Assembly: GCA_018816555.1 (NCBI GenBank)
Contig: JAHIVT010000086.1
Location: 115,310-179,309 of the forward strand
DNA: 64,000 bases
Direction of reading: 5' to 3'
Source of the DNA: Pseudomonadota bacterium
GTDB taxonomy: Bacteria; Desulfobacterota; Desulfobulbia; Desulfobulbales; SURF-16
Positions within the stretch are counted from its first letter, which is position 1; the number at the start of each line of letters is the position of its first letter. The position numbers and the translations under genes are program-made. The notes beneath the pieces were generated by a model that searched no databases, was not told where the DNA came from, and saw only the letters and a list, made by a program, of their open reading frames with translations. Positions 43,807 to 51,662 of the stretch are shown here, piece by piece.

Positions 43807-45390
43807 TCACTCACAGGTCCACTGCCACTCATTAATATTGGCGGTGATGGGCCAGCCGTGGCCATGGGGCTCCATCTGTGATCTGCCAACATCCAGGCAC
43901 TGGTTGATAAAGTAAGTATGGTTCAGGTTTACCAGCCAGGCCCAGGGGGCATCGCCGGCCACGGCAAATCCCGTCTGCCCGTCCCATTGGGCCTTCTGCC
44001 ACAGGGGAATGGAGTCGGCAAAGGAGGCGGCAGCCCTGGCCTGATCAAGATAGCCGTCCACCACACCATTGGTGTAAAAGCCGCCGTTCCAGTAGGACGG
44101 TTCCGGCCCCGGACTGTGAAAGAGCTTGTACATCTCCAGGGGGCTGTGGCCGCCGAAGCCGAAGACCACCACAGTGCTGTGCACCAGTTCGTTTTTGATG
44201 CGGTCCCAGTTCTCGCCCCTGGGCACGGCCCTGATGCCCACCGGTCGCAGCATGTCGGACACAGCCAGGGCCAACCCCTGGCGCAGACTGTCCGTGGCGT
44301 TGTAGACAATGGGAAACTCCGCCTTGATGCCGTCTTTTTCCCGCACCCCGTCACCATCGACGTCCAACCAGCCGGCCTCGGTCAACAGGATTCCGGCCTT
44401 TTCCGTATCATTGTCCTTAAAGCGGATTGCCGGGTTGTCCCAGGGCAGATCATCCACCGGCCCGTAAGCCGGCCGTCCGAAGCCTTCCAGCACCCCGTTA
44501 ACCAGGGCCTGTCGGTTGATGGTTAAGTTAACTGCCCGGCGGATGGCCACATCGGCGGTGACGTCGTTGCCCACGGCCAGACCGTGGGGCGTTTTAGCGC
44601 CGGTATCCGGCAGGCAGGGAAACATCAGCCCCCGATTGTCCACGCTTTTCACCACATGCAGCTTCATGCCGGGGATCTCCCTGGTGGCCAGACTTGAGGG
44701 GACGGACAGCACATCTACCTTTCCGGCCCTGGCCGCCGCCAAGGCCGCGTCCTCGCCGCTAAAGAGAAAGATGAGTCTTTTGATGGCCGGTTGCACCCCG
44801 TAGTAATAGGGGTTTGCTTCGACTACCATTTGCTGTCCCTCATCCCAGCGCACCAGTTTGTAGGGCCCGGAGCCGACGGGCCTGCGGCCGTAGCCCGGCC
44901 CGTGTAGTCTTTCCGGCACGATGCCCAGGGTGATGAGATAGTGGATAAAGGTGATGTCCGGCTGTTTGAGGCGAAGCTGCACCGTGATGTCATCAAGCGC
45001 CTCAGCCTTTTCCAGGTTGGCCAGGTCGAGCACGCCCCCTGCCACGGCCGCCGTATTAAAGGTATAGGCCACATCCCGGGCGGTAAGCGGCGAGCCGTCG
45101 GCAAAGACCACATCCGGCCGGATGGTGACGGTCCAGGTGAGCCGGTCAGCCGCCAGTTGCCATGTGGTGGCAAGATCGGGCACGATATTGAGATCCGCAT
45201 CGCGCCGGAGCAGGGTGCTGTGAAACAGGGGGTTGCCGTAGCTACCCCAGCCCAGGGTGGGATCGTAGCCCTCCGGGTTTTCGCCACCCACGGCCAGGGT
45301 GAGGGACGCAGGAAGAGGGTGGGATTGCTGCTGCTGCCTGCCGCAGCCGGCGGCAAGCAGCAGGACACAGAGACCCATGCAGATTATCAT
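43807..45390 (-). CDS. ABC transporter substrate-binding lipoprotein (NikA/DppA-like)
   Basis: 527 aa from the ATG at 45390. An open frame extends to 45525 but its 5' part runs through the repeat at 45410-45482, so the extra residues are repeat-derived and the true start is MIICMGLCVLLLAAGCG, a lipoprotein signal with Cys in LAAGC. The SBP_bac_5 pattern is clear: ENPEGYDPTLGWGSYGNPLF, DRLTWTVTIRPDVVFADGSP, YGRRPVGSGPYKLVRW, RRAVNLTINRQALVNGVLEG. Family members bind peptides or Ni-chelates. Nickel is favoured here only by context. Confidence 0.87.
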   Translation of the reverse strand: MIICMGLCVLLLAAGCGRQQQQSHPLPASLTLAVGGENPEGYDPTLGWGSYGNPLFHSTLLRRDADLNIVPDLATTWQLAADRLTWTVTIRPDVVFADGSPLTARDVAYTFNTAAVAGGVLDLANLEKAEALDDITVQLRLKQPDITFIHYLITLGIVPERLHGPGYGRRPVGSGPYKLVRWDEGQQMVVEANPYYYGVQPAIKRLIFLFSGEDAALAAARAGKVDVLSVPSSLATREIPGMKLHVVKSVDNRGLMFPCLPDTGAKTPHGLAVGNDVTADVAIRRAVNLTINRQALVNGVLEGFGRPAYGPVDDLPWDNPAIRFKDNDTEKAGILLTEAGWLDVDGDGVREKDGIKAEFPIVYNATDSLRQGLALAVSDMLRPVGIRAVPRGENWDRIKNELVHSTVVVFGFGGHSPLEMYKLFHSPGPEPSYWNGGFYTNGVVDGYLDQARAAASFADSIPLWQKAQWDGQTGFAVAGDAPWAWLVNLNHTYFINQCLDVGRSQMEPHGHGWPITANINEWQWTCE

Positions 45391-45409
45391 ACGAATAGGC
45401 GAACCCGAT

Positions 45410-45482
45410 GTCATTCCGGGAAAGCAAAGCGCGACCCGGAATCCAAAGATTTCCCTGGATTCCCGCTTTCGCGGGAATGACA
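45410..45482. repeat. 'cattcc..ggaatg' inverted-repeat element, copy 1
   Basis: The left end gtcattccgggaaagc is inverted relative to the right end gctttcgcgggaatgac. The middle carries gcgcgacccggaatcca. The same element occurs in opposite orientation at 51512-51583, and a left-half copy lies near 50483-50518. It lies in the 5' extension of the binding-protein frame. Confidence 0.75.
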
Positions 45483-45517
45483 TGACCGTAACAAAGCGGA
45501 AAGTCTGCATGGGGCGC

Positions 45518-47545
45518 CTACACATCCAGGGTCAGCCGCAGCCAGAAGGTGCGGGGCGGGCTCACGGCATAGTTGTTGGTGCCGTAACCGCTCCACACCG
45601 CCTGGCTGTAATGCTCGTCGAAAAGGTTGTCGATATCAAAGGCAATACCCCACTTGCCGCCGGTGGGGGTTTGTGCGTCATAGCCGATGGAGAAATCCGT
45701 CACGTCATAGCCGGAATAGGTGTAGAGGTTGGCGCTGTCGACATAATAGCGATCCACATGCCGCCATTTGATGCGGGTGTTGAGCCCTGATGGGTCCTTG
45801 TAACGCACGCCGAGATTTGAGGTGTAATCCGGCACCCCGGTCACCTCGTTGCCCACCAGGGTCGGGTCGGCGTTTTCCGTGATTTCCGAATCAATAATGG
45901 TCAGATCGCCGAAAAGCTCCAGGCCGTCCCAGCCGGGTCGCACCACCACGGACAGCTCCAGACCGTCCCGCCGGGTTTCGCCAAGATCAACATAGATGCC
46001 GGAGCCGGTCGGATACTCCTGGATCTCGTTTTCCGTGTCAATGCGGAAAACGGCCAGATCGCAGTACAGTATGTCAGCCGGCTCGTAGGTCAGTCCCGCC
46101 TCGTACTGGTGAATGGTCTCGGCTGTGTCGCCGGTGGCGGAATTGTACTTCTCCGGGCCGGTGGGCAAGGCAAAGCCCTGGGTGTAGCTTGCCCGGAGAT
46201 CGAGGCTGTCCAAGACCAGGCTGTGCACGCCCACCTTGGGACTCAGTTCGTTATAGTCGTTCATGGAGCTGTCAAAGGGGGTGGCGCCCGGGTCCCGGTT
46301 TTCATAGTCGCCGGAAAAGGAATCGTAGCGCAGGCCGAGCCAGGGCGCAAACAGCCGGTGCAGGCTGTAATCCACCTCGCCGAACAGGGAAAGCGTCTTG
46401 ATGACGAAGTTGCGGTCCTCGATCTGGGCCGTGCGCACCCGGTTGCTGGTGTTATAGCGTTCCCAGTCGGTGTCCTCGTGCAGATACTCGATACCGGCCA
46501 CGCCGCTAAGCTTGCGGCTATACATTTCCCCTTCGTAGTTGTAGCTCGTGCCCACTCCATACACATTGCGGTCATAGTAACGCTCGGTCTGGCCGCCCGG
46601 ATCATAGCCCATCTTAGCATAGCGGGTGAAATCCTGCTGGGTGGCATAGGTCCAGGCCAGCAGGCGGCCGGTGCTGCCCACATCATAACCCAGATCGAGC
46701 CGCTGGGTGGTGAAGGTCTTGTCACCGCCGTCATCCTCGGCATTGACTGCCTGGTGGCGAGAGGCGTCCTCGTCATCGAACTGGTATTCGGGGATGTAAC
46801 CCGGTGCGTCCCATTCGGAGCGGTGCACCCGCAGGGAAACGGCGGTGTCCAGCCTGGGCGTGGTCTGCCAGCCGAAACGGGTGCTGAAGTTGCCCCGCTG
46901 CCAGGAGGAATTGTCCTGATAACCTTCACTGGTGGCAAATTGCAGGGCGGTGTTGTTGTGCACCGTATCACTGATGGCATGGCCGAAGGCGGACTGGATA
47001 TCATAGGTGTCATAGGAGCCGCCAATGGCCTGGAACAGGTTGTATTCTCCGGTCTTTCTGGTGTGAAAGGAGATGGCGCCGCCCCGGGCGAAGTTGCCGA
47101 ACAGCGGGGAGGAGGGGCCTTTGTAGACCTCCACCCGGTCGATTTCCAGGGGGATGATGACGTTCATGTCCGCATAGCCGTCGGCATGGGATTCCCCTTC
47201 GTTGAGCAGAATGCCGTCGATGGCAATGGCGGCGTCGCCGCCGTGGCCGGCATTGTTGAAGCCGCGGATAGAGAATTCATTGGCCACCCCGCCCTGGCTG
47301 TAATTGTGGATCTCGATGCCCGGCACCTCTTCCAGCACCTTGTCCGTTCGCAGCAGTTTCAGCTCGTCAATGGTCTGCGCACCGATGACATTGACGGTGA
47401 TGGGCTCGGTTGCCGCGGCGATGGCCTCGCCCTTCACCGTGATGTCATCAAGCACGATCGCATCCGCCAAGGCTGCAGACGGGGTGAGGACCCCGGTGGC
47501 GGCAAGCAGGGCCGGCAGCCATCCTTTCTTTCTCATCAATTTCAT
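45518..47545 (-). CDS. TonB-dependent outer-membrane receptor
   Basis: 675 aa; the ribosome-binding site aaggag is ideal. A signal peptide is followed by a possible TonB box IVLDDITVKGE. The plug domain (QTIDELKLLRTDKVLEEVPG; VANEFSIRGFNNAGHGGD; RVEVYKGPSSPLFGNFARGG) precedes a 22-strand-type barrel with many Trp/Tyr/Asp turns, ending RTFWLRLTLDV rather than the usual terminal Phe. It imports a chelated metal, siderophore or similar ligand. Lying between the TonB genes and the Nik-like ABC, it probably supplies that transporter. Confidence 0.9.
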   Translation of the reverse strand: MKLMRKKGWLPALLAATGVLTPSAALADAIVLDDITVKGEAIAAATEPITVNVIGAQTIDELKLLRTDKVLEEVPGIEIHNYSQGGVANEFSIRGFNNAGHGGDAAIAIDGILLNEGESHADGYADMNVIIPLEIDRVEVYKGPSSPLFGNFARGGAISFHTRKTGEYNLFQAIGGSYDTYDIQSAFGHAISDTVHNNTALQFATSEGYQDNSSWQRGNFSTRFGWQTTPRLDTAVSLRVHRSEWDAPGYIPEYQFDDEDASRHQAVNAEDDGGDKTFTTQRLDLGYDVGSTGRLLAWTYATQQDFTRYAKMGYDPGGQTERYYDRNVYGVGTSYNYEGEMYSRKLSGVAGIEYLHEDTDWERYNTSNRVRTAQIEDRNFVIKTLSLFGEVDYSLHRLFAPWLGLRYDSFSGDYENRDPGATPFDSSMNDYNELSPKVGVHSLVLDSLDLRASYTQGFALPTGPEKYNSATGDTAETIHQYEAGLTYEPADILYCDLAVFRIDTENEIQEYPTGSGIYVDLGETRRDGLELSVVVRPGWDGLELFGDLTIIDSEITENADPTLVGNEVTGVPDYTSNLGVRYKDPSGLNTRIKWRHVDRYYVDSANLYTYSGYDVTDFSIGYDAQTPTGGKWGIAFDIDNLFDEHYSQAVWSGYGTNNYAVSPPRTFWLRLTLDV

Positions 47546-47571
47546 TTTTTCTCCTTAATGTGAATGTTTCA

Positions 47572-47650
47572 GCGAAGCAACGTTCCAACGCTCAAACGTT
47601 CCAGCGTTCAAGCGTTTAAACGTTTAAGCGCTGGAACGCTGGAACGCTTA
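47572..47650. repeat. 8-bp tandem repeat array, left copy
   Basis: Ten near-identical 8-base units such as acgttcca, acgctcaa, gcgttcaa, gcgtttaa, acgtttaa, gcgctgga (consensus rcgyttra) run without interruption, the last overlapping the stop codon of the gene at 47648. A longer array of the same unit lies on the other side of that gene at 48265-48374. Confidence 0.8.
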
Positions 47651-48247
47651 ATGGTTTTGCCATAACTGTCCAAGGACAGAGCAAGCCGGGCAGCAGATGC
47701 GACCATCCTGCTCGAACAGAGTCGGAGGATTGCGCGATTGGCACCATGGGCAACTGTGAGGCGTTTGCGCGGCAGCCGATGAAAGAACACGGCAGCGGAT
47801 CTCTGTGATGTGGCAAAACCTTTCGAGATCATCCCTGATGATGCCATGGACCAGGACATCCAATATCTCCTGATAACGGCACAGGGATTCCGGTGAACAA
47901 TGCGGCAGATCATCCACGATGCACCTCAATTCCCGGGGAAGGGTAATATGTTTCCGAATCAGGACAACCTTGAGCACGGTGCCGGTTATCCGGTGAAAGA
48001 AGAGAATATCCCAGGGCACCGGCCGGGAAGGGATAATCACGTCCCCTTGTTTCGGATAACGGGCCAGAGCGCGCAGGGCGTTGATGGTGTCGGCGTATCC
48101 GGTGGCAGCGATTCGCACCTGATCAAGACCGTCGAAAAAATCCATGGCCTGGCGGGCCAGCCGCCAGCCCACCGCGAGTTCCGGGCTCAGCCAGCCACAA
48201 CGGGCAGCCAGGGCTGACAATTCAAGGGGAACAAGCATCATGGACAT
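47648..48247 (-). CDS. hypothetical protein with C-terminal zinc ribbon (199 aa)
   Basis: An aggag ribosome-binding site lies 7 nt before the ATG. The C-terminal 35 residues form a four-Cys zinc ribbon (CPWCQSRNPPTLF..GRICCPAC). The rest is soluble with segments such as KQGDVIIPSRPVPWDILFFH and LPRELRCIVDDLPHC. I do not recognise the family. It sits between the TonB receptor and tonB in the same orientation and is flanked on both sides by arrays of 8-bp repeats. A role in metal sensing or handling in the operon is possible. Confidence 0.6.
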   Translation of the reverse strand: MSMMLVPLELSALAARCGWLSPELAVGWRLARQAMDFFDGLDQVRIAATGYADTINALRALARYPKQGDVIIPSRPVPWDILFFHRITGTVLKVVLIRKHITLPRELRCIVDDLPHCSPESLCRYQEILDVLVHGIIRDDLERFCHITEIRCRVLSSAAAQTPHSCPWCQSRNPPTLFEQDGRICCPACSVLGQLWQNH

Positions 48248-48264
48248 GTGAGTCTCCTGTAAAA

Positions 48265-48374
48265 ACGATCAAACGTTCAAGCGATCAAGCGATCAAGCGA
48301 TCAAGCGATCAAACGTTCAAGCGTTTAAGCGTTTCAGCGTTGGAACGTTTGAACGTTGGAACGCTGAAACGTTG
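48265..48374. repeat. 8-bp tandem repeat array, right copy
   Basis: About 13 consecutive 8-base units, gcgatcaa repeated four times then acgttcaa, gcgtttaa, gcgtttca, gcgttgga, acgtttga, acgttgga, acgctgaa. It follows the same rcgyttra pattern as the array at 47572-47650. It fills the gap between tonB and the zinc-ribbon gene. Confidence 0.8.
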
Positions 48375-48380
48375 TGTCGA

Positions 48381-49151
48381 TCACCCCCCGGAACGTCCGC
48401 GTGCCAGGGTAAAAACAATGGTGATCTCCATGTTGCGCATGCCGGGCAGCAGGGCAGCCGGGGGCGGGGGGAGCGGCGATGCCTCGCGCACCGCTGTAAG
48501 TGCCGCCTGATCAAGGATCTCCCGGCCGGAACTCTTTCTCACCGCCAGCTGCTGCGCCTCGCCCCCACTCTTCAGGACAAAGCCGATGGTCACCTCGCCC
48601 TCCAGCTGTTTCATGCGCGCACTGAGCGGATATTTCTTAAATTTTTCAATCCGCTGCCGGATGAGGGCGAGATAGTTGCGGACGCTATCCTCTGCCGGTT
48701 TCGTCTCAGCCGCAAGCGGCGATGCAGGCAGGGCTTGGGCAACCTCGTCCCTGACGACCTGCTCGGGAGGGGTATCGCTTTCCGGCATTGCCGTGACCTC
48801 CGGGGGTGTGGTAACAACCGGCTGTTGCGGGGCAACAGGCTGAATCGGCTCCTCCGGCGGCAGCGGCTTTGGTTGAACCACAGTTTTTTTTGCGCTCACA
48901 GGTTTTATGAGTGATCTTGGCGGCTCTTCTCTTTTCTTCTCCGGCTCCGGCAGGGGAGGTTTCGCCAGTGGGGCCGGGCGGGGTATCTCCTCCAGGGTCA
49001 GCTCGATCAAGCTGGTCTTTGTCGCGTGATAGGTATCCGGCATACAAAGCAGGGCAGTGCCGTGCAGGATAAAGGAGACGACGATCAGGCCAGGCAGAAG
49101 CCGGTTGGGTTTATCAATCACGGCTGCCCGCTGCTTGGGGACAATTGCCAT
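48381..49151 (-). CDS. tonB: TonB family energy transducer
   Basis: 256 aa. An N-terminal membrane anchor (LLPGLIVVSFILHGTALLCM) with His in the membrane as in TonB, a Pro/Lys/Glu-rich periplasmic spacer of about 120 residues, and a C-terminal TonB domain (YLALIRQRIEKFKKYPLSAR; EGEVTIGFVLKSGGEAQQLA; LDQAALTAVREASPLPPPPA). Transfers proton-motive energy from ExbBD to the outer-membrane receptor. Its start overlaps the exbD stop as tgatg. It ends next to the tandem-repeat array. Confidence 0.92.
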   Translation of the reverse strand: MAIVPKQRAAVIDKPNRLLPGLIVVSFILHGTALLCMPDTYHATKTSLIELTLEEIPRPAPLAKPPLPEPEKKREEPPRSLIKPVSAKKTVVQPKPLPPEEPIQPVAPQQPVVTTPPEVTAMPESDTPPEQVVRDEVAQALPASPLAAETKPAEDSVRNYLALIRQRIEKFKKYPLSARMKQLEGEVTIGFVLKSGGEAQQLAVRKSSGREILDQAALTAVREASPLPPPPAALLPGMRNMEITIVFTLARGRSGG

Positions 49152-49558
49152 CAGAAATTCTTTTCCGTGGCCAGGCTGAGTCGCTCGGCCCCGGCCGCCT
49201 TGGCCAGATCAAGGGCAATAACCGCCCTGTCCAGTTGCACGGTACGGTCCGCCTTAACCACCACCAGCCGGTTGCTGTTCGCGGCGATGAGTTCCTGCAG
49301 TTGTCTGGCCAGCGCCTCTTCGGTGAACTCGTCTGTGCCGATGAAAAAGCGGCCGTCCGGACTGACAGCAACGGTGATCACCTCATCGTTCTGCAGAGCC
49401 GCCGCATTGGCCTTGGGCAGTTTCACTGCAATGCCCTCCTCCACCATGAAGTTGGTGGTAAGCAGGAAATAGATGAGCAGCAGAAAGACCATGTCGATCA
49501 GCGAGGTGAGCGGCACCTGCACCTGGAAGCGGTCCCGGCGTTTGGGATGGACGATCAT
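49151..49558 (-). CDS. exbD: ExbD biopolymer transport protein
   Basis: 135 aa. One N-terminal membrane helix with the essential Asp in TSLIDMVFLLLIYFLLTTNF, then a periplasmic domain (VEEGIAVKLPKANAA; EVITVAVSPDGRFFIG). Couples proton flow to TonB energization together with ExbB. Overlaps both neighbours by 4 nt or less. Confidence 0.93.
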   Translation of the reverse strand: MIVHPKRRDRFQVQVPLTSLIDMVFLLLIYFLLTTNFMVEEGIAVKLPKANAAALQNDEVITVAVSPDGRFFIGTDEFTEEALARQLQELIAANSNRLVVVKADRTVQLDRAVIALDLAKAAGAERLSLATEKNF

Positions 49559-50190
49559 CGGTTGCTCTCCGGTTGCCGGTGGCCGATTGCTTTGATGAAC
49601 TCCACCGAGCCGCGCTGCAGTTGGGCCTCATGTTTGTCCACCCTGCTCAGCAGATAGCTGTGGCCCACCATCACCGGCAGGGCGACGCCCAGTCCCAGGG
49701 CGGTGGTCAACATGGCCTCCCAGATGCCGCCGGCCAGCACCACGGCATTGACCTTTCCGCCCATGTCCTGGATGACCATGAAGGCCTTGATCATGCCCAG
49801 CACCGTGCCCAGCAGGCCCAGGAGCGGGGCGATGTTGCCGATGGTGGCCAGGGCCTGCAGATAGCGGGAGGAGTTGCGCACCTCCTCTTCCATGCTGTGA
49901 ATAATGACGGTTTCCACGGTTTCCCGGTCCTGGTCCACCACCTCCAGGGCGTGGGCCAGGATGCGGCCCATGGGGGTGGCGCTCTGCCGGGCCAGTCCCA
50001 TGGCCGTGGCGTAGTCGCCGTTTCTGATCAGGCCGGAAGTGTCCGTCACCACCGCATCTTCCCGGATCTTCAGCCGGGCAAAGTGGATGAGCCGCTCGCT
50101 GAAGATGGCCAGGGCCAGTATAGAAGTAAGCAGTATGGGGCCGACGAGAACGCCGCCTTTGGCAAGTATGTCAATCATGGTTTTCCTCAA
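49555..50190 (-). CDS. exbB: ExbB/TolQ-type proton channel
   Basis: 211 aa, three membrane helices. The MotA/TolQ/ExbB pattern: MIDILAKGGVLVGPILLTSI, then RYLQALATIGNIAPLLGLLG with TVLGMIKAF, and GIWEAMLTTALGLGVALPVM carrying the conserved Thr/Glu pocket. First gene of the minus-strand cluster that runs exbB, exbD, tonB, zinc-ribbon gene, receptor and ABC operon. Confidence 0.93.
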   Translation of the reverse strand: MRKTMIDILAKGGVLVGPILLTSILALAIFSERLIHFARLKIREDAVVTDTSGLIRNGDYATAMGLARQSATPMGRILAHALEVVDQDRETVETVIIHSMEEEVRNSSRYLQALATIGNIAPLLGLLGTVLGMIKAFMVIQDMGGKVNAVVLAGGIWEAMLTTALGLGVALPVMVGHSYLLSRVDKHEAQLQRGSVEFIKAIGHRQPESNR

Positions 50191-50723
50191 ACAGGGAGCA
50201 TGATGTCTCCGCTTTTCACCCTCTTTTCAGGCGTTTCGATGTTGCGATATTGCTATGCGCAATCACCCGGCACAGTGAAGCGGGAACGAAAATAATCAAA
50301 TTTAATAAACAGTTACGCGTAGCACGAAAAGCAAATTTGTAACACCATAACAGCAAAAGAATATTTTGCAAGCAATAAGTAGCACAAAAATAAAAAATGT
50401 GTGACGATGGGTGGAGGAAGGAAAGGGATGGGATGATTGTAGGGGAGCCCTACACGACATAACAATTGACGATCAGACCTCCTTCCGGACAAGCAAATCG
50501 CGACCCGGAATCCATTTTGCTCTGTTCCGCTTGGTATTAATCAACTTGCAGGATGAAATATATCTTGTTGTTTCGGCAACATAACAATAAGTTACTGCTT
50601 GCCAATGGTCTGAAAAAGGGATACAGTCGGGAAAGCATTGAGAGCGGATCAGCTTTCTGTATATCATTCAATTTTGGGTGATATCCAGGTCTGTTAAATT
50701 ACTTGTTAGCAGGGGAAAGGAGA
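50191..50723. other. intergenic region between exbB and the HNH gene; partial repeat
   Basis: The half next to exbB (50191-50400) is AT-rich and should hold the cluster promoter. gttac (50312-50316) and gtaacac (50339-50345) are loosely inverted, but at a spacing unlike known NikR sites. A left-half copy of the cattcc-element (tccggacaagc..cgcgacccggaatcca) lies at 50483-50518. Near the far end GTTAGCA at 50705-50711 sits 13 nt before the HNH start and resembles an integron core site. Confidence 0.4.
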
Positions 50724-51461
50724 ATGACACGCAGAGAATTTGTTGAATCAGTGGGGGGGACCTGCAGCAATTGGCAATGGAGTTGGTCTTTTGTCAATCA
50801 CGCCGAACGCTTTGTGATTTTCGGTGCATGGGACCGAAACACCACAGGTCGGAGAAGCATGATCTTGTCCGAGGGTTGGATGACGAACAATCGCGGACGG
50901 AAAAATCCTGGCTACCAGCAATCCAGAGATCATGTCCGACTTGTCGAAGAGGAAGGCTATGCACTCAAGACTTTTCCAATGGAGTATTCCGATGCAAGAA
51001 AAAGTGAAGACGGCATTGGACCAGCAACAATCGGAGGATTCACGCCAAAGCTATCAGACAGAACAATCACTAAGATTGGTAATGCATGGTACGCCTCAGA
51101 CAACGCGGATGATGTCCAGTTAGCCGAGGAAATTGAAATCTCGGAAAGGTATCCGGAGGGAGCCCGGACTACCATTTCTATTAACGCTTTCGAACGAAGC
51201 GCCAAGGCGCGGAAGGCATGTGTTCGGCATCATGGACTAAATTGTACGGCCTGCGGCTGCAACTTCAAAAGCGTATACGGGCCTCTCGGGGAGGACTTCA
51301 TTCACGTACACCACATTATTCCCATCGTATCCGTGGGAGAAGAATATCAAGTGAATCCTGTCAAAGACTTGATGCCTGTGTGTCCGAATTGCCATGCGAT
51401 GATTCATCGGGTCAATCCACCTCTGACGATTGAACAATTGAGAAGAATCCTCGGCAAGTAA
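50724..51461 (+). CDS. HNH endonuclease, McrA-like
   Basis: 245 aa from the ATG at 50724 with a ggggaaaggag ribosome-binding site. The C-terminal HNH nuclease domain is complete: CTACGCNFKSVYG..G, FIHVHHIIPI, then NPVKDLMPVCPNCHAMIHR. The N-terminal 150 residues form a separate domain (WSFVNHAERFVIFGAWDRNT; VRLVEEEGYALKTFPMEYSD) like that of 5-methylcytosine-specific McrA-type proteins. Restriction of modified invading DNA is the likely role. No methylase is adjacent, in keeping with a type IV enzyme. It may be the first cassette of an integron array. Confidence 0.8.
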   Translation: MTRREFVESVGGTCSNWQWSWSFVNHAERFVIFGAWDRNTTGRRSMILSEGWMTNNRGRKNPGYQQSRDHVRLVEEEGYALKTFPMEYSDARKSEDGIGPATIGGFTPKLSDRTITKIGNAWYASDNADDVQLAEEIEISERYPEGARTTISINAFERSAKARKACVRHHGLNCTACGCNFKSVYGPLGEDFIHVHHIIPIVSVGEEYQVNPVKDLMPVCPNCHAMIHRVNPPLTIEQLRRILGK

Positions 51462-51471
51462 AAAATCTTAC

Positions 51472-51620
51472 TGCAGAGCTTCTTGCAAAATGAGATAAAA
51501 TCAATTTGCCATCATTCCAGCGAAAGCGGGAATCAAGCAAGCACAATGGATTCCGGGTCGCGCTGCGCTTGCCCGGAATGACGACCTGTCCATTATGGTC
51601 ATTTTGCAAGAGGCTCTGCA
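51472..51620. mobile_element. MITE-like element with 22-bp inverted ends carrying a nested repeat
   Basis: The left end tgcagagcttcttgcaaaat (51472 onward, continuing ga) and the right end tcattttgcaagaggctctg (51599 onward, continuing ca) are inverted over 22 bases with one mismatch. The interior includes the cattcc-element copy at 51512-51583. There is no open frame of note. It lies between the HNH and NucS-like genes. Confidence 0.65.
51512..51583. repeat. 'cattcc..ggaatg' inverted-repeat element, copy 2
   Basis: atcattccagcgaaagcggg on the left is inverted relative to gcttgcccggaatgacg on the right. On the opposite strand this reads almost the same as the copy at 45410-45482, including gcgcgacccggaatcca. 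It is embedded within the larger MITE-like element. Confidence 0.75.
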
Positions 51621-51662
51621 TGAAAGAAAACCTAAAAGCAAAACGCACGCGTCACGCGCGCG

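Noticed and set aside
46109..47563. 484-codon open frame on the plus strand opposite the TonB receptor
   Set aside because: The minus strand encodes a receptor with clear plug and barrel motifs; the opposite frame is a GC-rich shadow with low-complexity Gly/Val composition.
47572..48374. CRISPR array
   Set aside because: The repeats are 8-base units with no unique spacers and no cas genes nearby.
50312..50345. NikR operator before exbB
   Set aside because: gttac and gtaacac are separated by 22 bases, unlike known NikR sites, and the arms match only partly.
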